A stretch of 64,000 bases of DNA from Marchantia polymorpha subsp. ruderalis (taxonomy: Eukaryota > Streptophyta > Marchantiopsida > Marchantiales > Marchantiaceae), in the NCBI GenBank assembly GCA_037833965.1, contig AP031354.1:4504001-4568000 (forward strand), written 5' to 3'. Positions 33,221-44,100 of this stretch are shown here, piece by piece (within the stretch, counting starts at the first letter, position 1; every line of letters begins with the position of its first letter). A program made the position numbers and the translations under genes. A model generated the notes under the pieces. The model had not been told where the DNA came from and searched no databases. It saw nothing but the letters and a program-made list of their open reading frames with translations.

Positions 33221-34147
33221 ATGAAACCTTGAGGTATATAGTTTATATTTAATGTAAAATTAAAAAAAAATAGAAAAAAAATTATATTTTTTAATAGAAT
33301 ATCGGAACACAAAAAAATTTGAAGTAAATTGGTTAAAAAAATGAGATTAATCAAAAATTAGAAATATTTTATCAAAATAAAAATTAATAATGTCATTAAA
33401 AAATATCAAAATTTCAAAATGGACCAAATATTGTAGAATCTCTATGCGAATAGAAAAATTTGTTGGAAGATTTTTTAATTTAAAATGAAAATTTGAAATA
33501 TATGATATGTATATAATGTAGAATAATGAAAACATTTTTTTAGAAAAATGTATAAGGATGAAAATTTATTTATTTGATGATTGAATAAATTGATAATATT
33601 ATATAAGGAAGTAAAAAAATCAAAAAATAAAAAATTTAAGACAAATGAACGATTTTTATTTTTTTAATTTTTTTTGTTTATTTTTAACTAAACTTTGCAG
33701 CATGATAAATTTTTTCACACTTAAAGGTTTAAAATAAATTATTTTTTGAAATAAAATTTTAATAAATTTAATCTTATAAAACTTTAAAAATAAAAAATAA
33801 CAATTGTTAGTTTTGAACCCTTGCTCCAATGCACTAGCTGGCTGGGAGAGAGATTTACCATACATTTTTTATCTACGTCCACCGGGAGCACTACCCATGC
33901 GATTCACCTCAAGCGAAGCAAATTGTCGACAATCAACAATCTCCTTAGTTCGCCTGTAGATAGTTGATCAAAAATTGTAGATTTCCGATTCACATGCCAC
34001 GGGCAGCCCTAGCCGCCACCGTGTGACCCGCTCACCAGTCGCCCGGTCGGAATCGCGGGTCGCATTATTGTCGTTTGAGGCTCATCTGCGAGAGGAACTA
34101 GAATTTCGGGTCGCGTTCCAAGAATCGAGGCCAATATGTGAGAGGAT
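33221..34147. other. AT-rich extension, possible worn tRNA-like scrap, short GC repeats
   Basis: 33221-33800 continues the AT-rich array beyond the point where copy 1 stops, again starting with the GAAACCTTGAGGTATATA-type motif. Around 33805-33865 the minus strand reads like a worn tRNA-derived SINE head, with GGTTCAAAACTAA resembling a B box. The evidence is weak. From about 34030 to 34170 a loose repeat of about 50 bp (CGGGTCGCATT..., CGGGTCGCGTTCC, CGGGTCACGTTCC) leads into the cobalamin-binding-type gene. Confidence 0.35.
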
Positions 34148-34617
34148 CTAGGAGTGCGGGTCACGTTCCAGTTGTCTTTTCACAAGTCCAATCCAGTCGG
34201 TGAGAGCATCCACAAGATTTTGGACGTGTGGTTGGAAGTGTTTGGATATTTGATCTGGACTACGTTTCTGTCCAGGGGTTAGTGATAGCTTCAAAACTGC
34301 TTCTGGTGCTTGCCAACTTTGGCTGGCTGATGGATGCAAAATGCCGACCAAAAGTTCCACTGCATCGACAAGTTTTGGACCCGGATAAGTGAAGTAACAA
34401 AGTTTGCTCCGCACTGGATGTAAGATGTGCGAAAATGAGAACCTCTGGTGCATAGTTTGTGATACTACGCCACAATAGAGTATCTGTATTACAACCAGGC
34501 TTTTGAAGATCATCAAGCCCACCAGCTAGGCTTTCCATTTCCGGAACCCAATGTCCACCCATGATAAGAGGGTCTAGACTATGAAGAACAAGTACAGAGT
34601 TAAACCTCCCAATAGTG

Positions 34618-36978
34618 CAGGCCTCCTAAAAAGTGGCATTCTATTTATAGTTGCCACATATGCCACAAATAAATTTCAAAATTTGCCACTTTTAAGGAAT
34701 TTTTTTAGTACTCGCATTCCGTTGGAGCGCGCAGTTTGTATTGTTTCTTAGTCCATCCCAATCCAGCAATGGTGTCCAGGAAGCGAACAACACCGTTTCA
34801 AGAGAAGCACTGCATCCAGTTTGGACTGGAGATCGCAGGACGCGACATTAAGAAGCTGGTGATATGTGTTCAATGCAGGTTCTGCGTGCATTTTGGTCGC
34901 GATGGAGACGATGTCGGCAGAAAGAGAGCACGCAGCAACGCGATTTGCTATTTCAGTCCACCATATCGTCCCGAGCTCTATCGCAAACATCTCGAGAACT
35001 AGCACTCATCGGAATGGGCTGAGTATTGCCGGCTTCCGCCTGACGAGCAGAGAGTGTACTTCGACAAGTCCAAGAACACCACAATGTCGTCCTTTTGTCA
35101 TTCGGCCAGCGATGTTTTGCATTTTACTATTGCTGAACCCATTGTCAATCTTATCGAAGACCTTTCTTTTCACCCTGATGATGATGCAGCTGACGGAGAT
35201 CAGGAACCAATTACGAAAGCCAATGCAATGAAGCTGTTCAAGCGTGATGAGGGTAGTGAATCAAGATCGGTTGTTATCAAAAACCAGCTACGGTTTTGGT
35301 TGGCGATTGACCACACATCTTCTGGGCTTTCTTTTCGCCAAACGGCAGCCGTTATCGAACAACATCGATGTCGCACCAAGAATCCGAAGCTCTCCGGAAT
35401 CAGCGACCATATGGTGTCGCAGTTCGTCCGAGTTCTCGTTGCTGTAGATCTCCAATTTCTCAGCAAAATTCTCTCCCGGAGTGATGTTTGTGCATTTTCG
35501 ATTGTGTGCGATGGTTCCTCTCACTTTGGAATTTCCTATCTCGACATTCGGATTCGTTTGAGTGTTGAAGGTGTCCTCTACAACTTTCATCTGGTTCTGG
35601 TTCCGTTTTACGATCAACACACTGCTTTGAACATTTTCAATCTCAATGTCAAGGTATTGGACGTTCTGTATTCGCAGTGGCGAGAAAAGCTGCTTTCGGT
35701 CAGTAGTGATGGCGAAAACACAATGACAGGCCGGCACGGTGGTCTTGTCACGTTGTTGGAAAAGGAAGCGGAGAATCATATTCTTCGAATTTGGTGTCCA
35801 CCTCATCAGATTGATCTTGTTATCAAAGGCTGCACAAAGAGAATGGACGGTGGCGATTTCTACAAAACTGCCCATGCATTCTCGGTCTATTTACGGGCCC
35901 AGCAGAATCTCGCCACAGCTATGGGCGGCACCAAATGTCCAAAAGACACGACGCGATGGGTGGCTTTTGGTAAACTAATCAAGTGGATCCTCCAGCATCG
36001 AGTCGAACTCTTTAACCATATCGAATCCAGGAACCCTATTCAATCGCCATCAAAACCTTGGTGAATCATGGCCACTGCTGTGACTTCTATGTTCGACACC
36101 GTAGCAGTTACGTTCGCGATACTGCAGTCTCGGGACCTTGTCCTTTCACAGCAGCAGGGCGAAATCGATAACCTGATCCTCCGTCTCTGTAACAGTATGT
36201 GCATTCGTCACGAAGACATTGACAAGTCTTTCCTCGAGATCAACCAGAAAGACTTTTACAAGCTGGATGCATGGTGGATAAGCATGGAAACGATCGTTGG
36301 GCACGTCGAAGATCAGGGCTCGTGGGCGCGGAACATGTTCTCTTCATTCACTGACGATGTTAAGGCTGCCACTTTGGGTGGCATTGCCAAATTCGCCATC
36401 GAACTGATAATTGGCTTGAAAAAAGTTCAAGCCGAGCGTGATTCCAACAACAACGCGTCCAATGAAGACGCACCACCCGTGATGCCTGCCCAACTGATCC
36501 GTCTCCGCCCTCGCGATTTTAATCGAGGTGTCCTTGATCTTTTCCGGATTCGTCTCGCAAAGTTCCGGACCGCTGCCCAAATTGAGGAAGTTGAAGCGGA
36601 TCACCGGGATTTGATCAAGGCGTATGAGAACGAGGAAACTGTCCGGCGTACAATTGATCGACATGACCTGAAGACGATGTTTAACGAAGCCTGGAATTCG
36701 TTGAAGGACCGATTCAAAACACTTTGGTGCTTTTGCAGCGGCTTGGCGACCGCCTTCGCCAACACGACATCGGTTGAATCCGATTTTTCGGTACTGAAGT
36801 GGGAGGTCGACTCGAATCGGACTTTTTTAACAAATTTGACTATTGAAGGCATATTCCAGAGCAAGCAACACGAACTTTTAAGTCAAATTTAAATAGATGC
36901 CACTTATAAAACAGAAATTGTGCCACTTTTAAGCAAAAAGTGGCATTGGGTGGCAATTGCCACTTTTTAGGAGGCCTG
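34618..36978 (+). mobile_element. hAT-family DNA transposon, 2.36 kb
   Basis: Perfect terminal inverted repeats of 21 bp start CAGGCCTCCTAAAAAGT at 34618 and end at 36978. They are flanked by the 8-bp duplication CAATAGTG (34610-34617 and 36979-36986), diagnostic of hAT. The target is the left terminal repeat of the pogo-like element, so it arrived later. It contains a single transposase frame. Perfect terminal repeats and only two nonsense codons suggest a recent, possibly still mobilisable copy. Confidence 0.95.
34769..36892 (+). pseudogene. hAT transposase with two nonsense codons
   Basis: One uninterrupted phase of 707 codons. I take the ATG at 34769 because the conserved part begins there. 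The N terminus has a zinc-finger-like CVQCRFCVHFG followed by a downstream His pair (YRKHLEN, HSSEWAEY), like the BED-type fingers of hAT proteins. The catalytic core shows CDGSSHFG, SSDGENTMTG and WCPPHQIDLVIKG (the CxxH insert motif). The C terminus has VESDFSVLKWEVD, the hAT dimerisation signature with the catalytic Glu region. In-frame stops are TAG at 35000-35002 (next to the finger; CAG to TAG likely) and TGA at 36062-36064 (TGG to TGA likely). Both are transition changes. The protein resembles transposases common in oomycetes and mosses. Confidence 0.85.
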
Positions 36979-36986
36979 CAATAGTG

Positions 36987-38477
36987 TCACCTCGTGTGAG
37001 TGACATACTCCCATTAGTGACATGAAAATGAAGAACCATTAGTTTCTAACGGGGAATTTTATGCAATAATAGCACTACGTCACTTTTGTTAATAGTGTCA
37101 TTAGAATTTTCAATAGTGACTGTGTTGAGCTTTAATTGCTATCATAATTGTCGAAGTTAAAAGTCTTCTATAAAAGCTTGTTGATTGATCTATACTTACA
37201 TTTAAGAGTCCAACTCTCGACTGAAATGAAAGCTTCTTTCATTGCTCCATCATGCTCAACGGTTCAGTGCGCGATACAGATCTGTAGCAAGGTTTTGAAC
37301 TGACGATCAAGTTCAGATATGTTCATGATCTGTATGACATGTTCACGAGCACCTTCATAGTAGACTTTCTGTCTGTATTGACTCTAGTTTAGATCTTTGC
37401 TATATATTGACTGTATCGTAAAACTATCCAAATTTCAAACATAGATATATCTGCTTCTGCTGAAACACGAGCAATTTAACATTCCTATCAAAAGGTGAAC
37501 ATACATATATGTATACTGACTGGATCCTGAGCAAACGAAGCTGCGTCTTGTATAATTCTAGGGTGAACATATGTTCAAAGTGCATCTTGTAATTAGTCGT
37601 TATTCTGCATGATGCATCTTTCGAGGCCATTCTATATCGGATTATTATTTCCTGCAAACCTTTGAGGCATAATAACACATATAACTCAAGTTTCTGAAGT
37701 TCAGAAAATCGAATGTGTCTCCAATTCTGTTTCTCTGTCCACTATAGACTATGGGCAAGCATTTCTGAAAAATGTACTGATCAGCGTTATTTCATCTTCT
37801 AGATGATATGGCCAAATGAGATTGAGTAGTTACAAAGTGAACTTTCTATATGCCCCAAAAACTACTGGCCATCTAAAGCCAATTGTAAGCATCATCTGAA
37901 TTACTTCAGTACCAGGAACGGAAACAAATCTCAGCAATAACAAGCTGAAAGGCTAGTGTAAACACAGAAACACTTCACTGTTCACTTTCTGTGTTTACAG
38001 AAAGTGAACATTCATCCACAAAATCTCAGGTACAGAACTGTACTAATCTCTTTACTAAACATCCATACTCACCATCACTGTGGTGTTAACATCTCGATAT
38101 TCACGAATATGCAATAAAAAAATTTTCATGGAGTTTCAGACGACTAATTAGCTAGCAAGCAAAGTACATTAATGGAAACTAGCACTGTTGAAAATTGATT
38201 ATATCGAATCATAGAAATACAATTTACAGTGTGATTGTCGACTGTCTCAATATTCTAAATTTTTCAATGTTCTGTTGATGTATCAAAGAACGACGAGGTC
38301 TTTGGAGTTTGCAAAGCAACGTAATCTACAATTGTGTAGATAAAAACGATTCGATAGAAAAAAATTTAATCAAGTCAGTGATTGCTTGATTCGCTTGCTC
38401 TACTGACACCAAAGGCAAAATCTCACAAAAATCATCCTCATTCGAAGTACTATCATTGTGCAAGAGATTATGTTGCT
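36987..38477. other. Noncoding left half of the pogo-like element
   Basis: About 1.5 kb between the nested hAT and the transposase stop. I find no coding sequence. It includes a short inverted pair AACACAGAAA/TTTCTGTGTT around 37963-37995 (AGTGAACA blocks), and subterminal GTGAGTGACAT copies near 37005. Confidence 0.5.
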
Positions 38478-39931
38478 CTAAATTTTAGAGTATAAAATTA
38501 ATTTGACGATGCTAATATCGTCAATATAATCATCACCAGTACTATCAACAACATCAAGGTCAATAAGCTCTTCAGCAACTACTTCTATACTTGAGTCATC
38601 AAGACCCAAGGACGCTGAAAGAGAATCGTTGAGTCGAATTTCTTGAAGAGTTTTCATCAAATCATCCACGACCTGATTTGAGCTGCTACTGTATCTATCT
38701 ATATCATGATTTGAAATTACGTTAGATACAAGAGGTAGAGAGTTGGCTTTAACAAAACACCTTCGAATAGTATTTTCTTCTATACTATCCGATGCAGATT
38801 TTACCCAACCAAGTACATTCCGTAGATGGGTATGATCGTGAGAATAAGAAGCACATTCACTCGCCTGCCACATCTCATACTCAGACATTAAATGATTAAG
38901 CTGAGCACGACAAAAATGAGCTTTAAAAGATTGTATGACATCTTGATCCAGAGGTTGACATTCGCTAGTAGCATTTGGAGGAAAAAAATGATACACAGAT
39001 TTTCAAACCTGAAAAAAGATTCTGTTGATCCCTACGGGTCTAAAATCTTAGACGCACAAACGTGAGACGAACAGTTGTCTTGAAGTACGTAGAAGATGCA
39101 GTTTCTGTCCTTGGCAATTTTGTTGTACTTGTGAAGCAGACGCATGTAGTAAGATGTATCCTGCCAATCTTTAGCTTGATGATCATAAATAATTCCAAAC
39201 GCCTTACTTATGTTAGGATTACCTTTCAAAGCACGTGGACGAGCACTCTTCGTGATCACCTGCGTGATGAACTTTTCACCTGAAGCACTAACTCCAAGCG
39301 TCACTGTAATTCGTTCTTTACTTCGCTTCACTCCACGACCATCTGAATTGACTGTGCAGTACGATCTTGATGACGTCGTGCGATGCTGTAAAGCTGACTC
39401 GTCAATGTTAATGATGCATTCGAGTGGTACGTCGCATAACATTTCACAAATTTGTTGCATACGTTTCTCCACTTCCATGACACTAATGCTATTCTGTTCT
39501 CCGCACCTCCTCTTACTCGACGTTGAAATGCGCTTCAAATACTTCTCCAGCCATCCATTAGACGCAACAAATGATTGTAGAGAAATTGTATCTGAAGATG
39601 TCAAACATTTTGCAAAGTCGAGCAAAATTTTGTCTCAAAAAAACAGAGCCTTCTTCTTCAGCATCTCACCCGTCACATTCAGCGTGGGCGCATTGATCTC
39701 AACACGAACATGCCATTGTTGCACCATTTCTGTAAGAAGTTGAACTTGTGTTGATGTAGATATCTTTTCAAACCGATCTCGATTTGATTCTAACGACCCC
39801 TGTTTGATAATTTCTCTCTCTTTGCAGATTTTTGAAACAGTTGTATGTGCCACCAAAAATGCCGATGCCGCTTTCTCATGGATGGCTCCGGGCTGATTCA
39901 GAAAATCCAAAACTTCGAGTTTTGTCTTCAT
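38478..39931 (-). pseudogene. Pogo-like transposase (CENP-B/Tigger type), broken
   Basis: Begins at the ATG at 39931 (MKTKLEVLDFLNQPGA), with a helix-turn-helix region (residues about 5-60) and a CENP-B-like second DNA-binding part containing SFVASNGWLEKYLKR. The DDE domain shows INIDESAL, ERITVTLGVSASGEK, VLQDNCSSH and PPNATSECQPLDQDVIQ. The three Asp residues sit in the first, third and fourth of these, as in the DD(30-36)D pogo group. The tail is acidic. Breaks: an in-frame TGA at 39635-39637, an in-frame stop after SKILDP (39032-39034), and a frameshift in the T run near 38990. Activity needs another source. Confidence 0.85.
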
Positions 39932-40754
39932 GAGTGAGTAATAACGGATTAAGAGAAAAACAAATCCCACCGAACAGGAACCAGATTGCGTCGCGAGAGA
40001 AAAAAATGGCCACCTAATGCATAACAACAGTGCCAGATCGCAGCGAGAGAGAAAGAGGAGCCCACCAAACGCAAATAACGCGGGAAAAAATTTGACATAC
40101 TCTTGTGAGTGACACCTCCGAATAGTGGCATAAAACCCTAGAACGGTTATGTGTCACTATCGGGAGGTTTAACTCTGTACACGGGGCCTATGTAACCTGG
40201 CAACCGCAGCTTTTTGCAACCTTGACCTTAACCAGTCTGCCAATAAACACGCCTCATGATACAAGCTGACCCTGTCCCCTAGCTCCACAATCCCAAAGAA
40301 TGGCGTATGCGACAGTGTGGAGCCTCAGGATCATGATTTGAGTGTTCTTCCCACTTTGTAGCCCTGCATGTGCCAGTATCCCAACTATTGACGTACTGCA
40401 TGTATCACCGTGTAGCGAAGAATCCTGAATGATAATTAGATCGGGCTTTGCTTTACAGAGCCAGGAGACATCAAGTTTTATACTGCTTCCCCTCCCAAGA
40501 GTTCCTACAGGTTTCGGTACTTCCACATACGTCTGCATTCTTGACCCAGGCTCCACCTTGATACGACACACATTGTAGAGTTCGTTCGAACATCCACTTG
40601 GCCTGAAGCATGATTCTGTAACTCCTATTAACCTTTTCCCAGCACCTAGCTCATACAAAATTTTGAGCATGTCGGCCAAGAATGTCGCTATGGACGGAAT
40701 CCAAAGGAAGTGCCGAGCACACTTGTTTTCACTAGTTAAAGTAAGAAAAACCAC

Positions 40755-41500
40755 TACAAAGATACAAAAATCCCTTCTACAGAAACATATGAGCCAAAAC
40801 TACTGAAGACATTCCATCTGGAATGAGACGTGGCAAACCTGCAATTGTTACATCTTCCGCCCTGAACCAACCAACGTGCGAAAGATTTCACTCCCGCTTC
40901 GAAATAGTTTGTAATTAATATAATTAATAGAATCCGTGTGGAATATTGTGCCCATCATTGTTATCAAGTACGCAGCGTGATGATCTTAATCCTTTGGTTG
41001 CGCTGAAAGACATGTACCAAAGTGCAGTCGAATAAAGCTAGCCTGATTTCCTCATAACGAGGTCTTCCCTTTGCGACTGCAATTCTTGTCAATATTCCAA
41101 GATATTGATAAGAATGTTCACTACTTGGTCTCTTTTGATCCTGAACTCTTCCCACTTGAGAAACTTATCTTACATGATCATTCAATCAACCCCAAATGAC
41201 AAGTTGCTATATTCCTTGGGTCATCATCGTGGTGATAAAATGTGTCAGTGGTATTTTCATTGTGTGCCTTATCTTGATGCAGTTCTCCCATCTGAATCTC
41301 ATCATGCCTTCCACATGGGCCTAAGTGTTTTGCATTTGTGGTTAGTGAGTTGGACTCTTCAATGTGCACCTCATTTAGAGTTCATATCACCCAATAATAC
41401 AAGTATGCTTCTCAACTAGCTTGAGGTTCGAATAAAACTATTAAAACAACATCATGCATTTTGAGTAAACACTTACTTGTGGGATAACTGTTTTAGAAGA
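40755..41500. other. Upstream region of the cobalamin-binding-type gene
   Basis: 40757-40951 is the source or twin of 21166-21356. On the plus strand, 41100-41165 reads HYLVSFDPELFPLEKLIL, which looks coding, and a second open frame runs to 41419 in another phase. Neither is recognised. No promoter element is clear. Confidence 0.3.
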
Positions 41501-42484
41501 GTTGAAACTTCATTGACCCTCCCATTGACTTCTAAGGGGGCTTGTCATTCTTTGGGTGTTAGATAAGCAAGTTTTACTTTACGGTGCCATCGTAGTATGT
41601 CAATGAGTTCACATTTTGACACGAGATTGGGTGAATGGCAGCACGCAGCATGACAGGAGTGGATGATATACCAGATATCATCCCGGAGAACATTCTAGCA
41701 CGATCTACAGTGCTAGAAGTTATGACACTCAGGAAATGGAAGAGGGTGATAGAGAAACCCACGGGTAAGTGGATACTTGTTCCAGTTGGGCAAGGCAAGG
41801 AAAAGAACACACAGGAAAATTTGAAACGATTAGATTGAGGAAGGTGACGCGGAGAAGGGAGAAAATCACCTCGGTAATTGGATTGGACAATGCAAGGAAG
41901 AATACAGGAAACTCTGAAAAGAGATCCATCACTACTGGAAAGGAGAAAAGGCCACCTAGAATCGGAACTATCAGCAAGGCAAGAAACTGCCAGGAGCGAA
42001 TGTACGGACTACGAAGCTTTCAAAATCTACCTGGAAAATACAAATGATACTGACACTGGGTGGTCTGTTCGGAATGTCAAGTGCCAAGCAACTTCAGGGA
42101 CAGCAACACCGAAAGTGGATACATAGCAAAAGGCAGTGGGCAGACCCGGAAGATGCGCCTAGATGCGCATTATGCAGAAACAGCGGATTCGAGAAAATCA
42201 TCATGCAAGGAGGGGCAGGAACAACCCCTCAAGGCGAACTAGCACTTGCATGCGGGCACGCATAACACGGCCTGAAATCCGGAAAAGAAGAAGCAGCTAA
42301 TCTGCAAAGTGAGACTTGCGGGGAAACGCGGTCAGACACTTACGGGATGCAAACAGCTCCACGAGCAAGAAGTCACAATGTATACCACCACGTTGAACCA
42401 GGATATGCGGCGCGTATCACCTGAATCGAGAATGGTAGGCTTAGTATCGAAAACACCCCCTGGATACTTGTTCCAGCTGATGAT

Positions 42485-42524
42485 GATCATTATGAGCATC
42501 CCTAACCGGATGCTCATCATGATC
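42485..42524. repeat. Hairpin, 17-bp arms
   Basis: Arms 42485-42501 and 42508-42524 pair at 16 of 17 positions around a 6-bp loop (CTAACC). It is not followed by a T run, and no gene ends here. Confidence 0.7.
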
Positions 42525-42572
42525 TCGGCTAAGGGCTTGCCAGCTGAATTTGTTTTTACATGGTTATATATA

Positions 42573-42598
42573 CCCGGTTGTATAATTATACAACCGGG
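42573..42598. repeat. Perfect 26-bp palindrome
   Basis: The half-site CCCGGTTGTATAA is followed directly by its complement, with no spacer. It lies at the border between the purine-rich stretch and AT-richer sequence. Confidence 0.9.
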
Positions 42599-42620
42599 CT
42601 AGCCGTATGCTTACTCAATA

Positions 42621-44100
42621 GTATATCACATGATACATTTTTTGTTACAGCAATCCGAGGAGTAGAGAAATACAACACATTGAGAGAAATACAACACAAT
42701 GAGCCAGCATCTCAAACACTTACTGTAAATGCATTTTGAGCTAAAATTTCTTATCAGTAAGTCATTTGCCTATTTACGAGGAGTTGCAGATAACCCTGCA
42801 TTCACTTTTTTTTTTATATTGCTACTTTATATTTTCTTCTGTGTGAAACTTGTTCGTGTTGACAACTGCCAGCTACTGACTGCAGTTCTGGTGACGATCT
42901 CTTCATCCACTTGTGACGATATGTTCCTGCTGAACGTCTCAAGGGTTCTGGTACAATCTGTCTCTTAGTTCCAAGTTTGAAACTCACTATGTAAGCATGG
43001 AACGTTGCTGTAAAGATTCATTCTGACAGACAAGAAGCATGTCACGAGGCAGGTGCGTAAAATCGCGAGGACAAAAAAGCTTCTTCTGACATGTTCCACA
43101 GCCAAAACAATGACGTATTACTGAGACTTTTTACTTTCCAGTAAAAGCTAAGGAAGCCTTAAGAAATTTCAATCCTCCAGAAACAAATGAAGACAAGACG
43201 TCTGGAACCCTCATCGTAATTAACGGGGATGGATTGGAACGTCGATGAATTAGAACACCAATCCGTCTTCTTCAAATGCCCAACGAGAAGTATTGCTTAA
43301 TAAATCAGGCTGCAAACAACTGGAGAAAATTTTGCATATATACCAGCAGAATTGACTGAAAGATTCAGAATTTCAGAGAATTGTAATATGATATTAGGTG
43401 CAAAAGCATGTCTCTGAGAGATGTCTGATTTGAGAGCAGATTACATCTTGTGACGGCTGCTTTCTTCACGATCATATGGCTGACGAACAGAGCCAGCCAT
43501 CGCTACATGCACATTGTGGGGATTAGCAGCTGACAATACTGATTAGAGACCGTAGTGAGAGCGCACAAGGACGACTGATTACGTAACACTCTCAGATCCG
43601 CCTCAGATGGTACAGTCAGCACAGACATTACTATTTAGGCTGTTGCAGCGACACTGGAACGTGTTAGAAACAAATTGGCTCTCTTCGTCGTCACAGAAGT
43701 TCGGTCTTACTCCAGAATCGTGTCTTCAATCCTCTGACGATGAGTGGCATGTTTGTGGTTAGTACGCTTTCTGCACAGCAAGTGTTTCCTCGATGATATT
43801 TTCCATGATAAGTGAATGAACTCGAGGCTTCCAGCTGGTTGCTCATCAAGTAGTATTTTCAGTATTGTCTCAGCGGGTGTCATTCTTGCATCACCTATGG
43901 CGCCATGGAAAATGCGAGGTATTTTTCAACGCATCGTTTGATGGGACTGATGGACACTATCATCTACCTACTACACAACGTATATCTATATCAAACTTAT
44001 ACATGTGTCACTTCATCAAATCAATCTATACCTCAATAACATCTCCATCTCTCTGGAATTTTGTCATTGTCAATTCTATAAAGTCTGAAATTACATAAAT
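42621..44100. other. No gene recognised
   Basis: Mixed-composition sequence of about 1.5 kb. The longest frames (42729-42968, hydrophobic; 43865-44098) show no domain, no conserved copy and no good splice context. Confidence 0.4.

Larger units (their letters stand above)
34595..40177. mobile_element. Pogo/Tigger-like DNA transposon (3.2 kb without the nested hAT)
   Basis: Terminal inverted repeats begin CAGAGTTAAACCTCCC at 34595 and end with its complement at 40177, each bordered by TA (34593-34594 and 40178-40179), the pogo/Tc1 target duplication. Subterminal blocks also match in inverted or direct form (GTGAGTGACA near 37000 and 40105). It encodes a DDE transposase on the minus strand and disrupts the cobalamin-binding-type gene. 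A hAT element is inserted 15 bp into its left end. The long noncoding left half (36987-38477) is unusual for pogo elements. Confidence 0.9.
34148..40754 (-). pseudogene. Cobalamin/siderophore-type periplasmic-binding-fold protein, split by a transposon
   Basis: The N-terminal part (40754 to 40180) matches BtuF-like proteins: ILYELGAGKRLIGVTESC, VCRIKVEPGS, GRGSSIKLDVSWL and KAKPDLIIIQDS. The C-terminal part (34592 to 34148) carries LDPLIMGGHWVPEMESLAGG and YPGPKLVDAVELLVGILHP, both family hallmarks. The pogo-like element (34595-40177) sits between them at a TA; without it and one TA the frame runs on through RPRVLVLHSLDPL. A one-base frameshift lies near 40300, and another frame change occurs around 34440. 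In bacteria such proteins bind vitamin B12 or siderophores for ABC import. Related single-domain genes occur in some plants with unknown substrate. No signal peptide is visible. Very probably dead. Confidence 0.75.
41501..42620. other. Purine-rich stretch with hairpins, no gene recognised
   Basis: Composition is close to 50 percent GC with long purine-rich runs. Short plus-strand frames (41635-41838, 41769-42047, 42309-42602) are Lys/Arg-rich and overlap one another in different phases, so none is convincing. A 16-bp block (GGATACTTGTTCCAG and neighbours) occurs at about 41772 and 42467. An imperfect hairpin (42485-42524) and a perfect palindrome (42573-42598) close the segment. Confidence 0.35.

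Noticed and set aside
33154-33865. Several short minus-strand frames rich in Phe, Ile, Asn and Lys
   Set aside because: They only reflect AT-rich composition. Such frames recur in all the arrays and are not conserved between units.
35200-35875. Long minus-strand frame within the hAT element
   Set aside because: It is the antisense shadow of the transposase, whose motifs are clear on the plus strand.
39062-39743. Plus-strand frames over the pogo transposase
   Set aside because: They are antisense shadows of the minus-strand transposase with its DDE motifs.
42729-42968. Small membrane protein
   Set aside because: The hydrophobic stretch comes from a T-rich tract. There is no conserved copy and no sensible start context.
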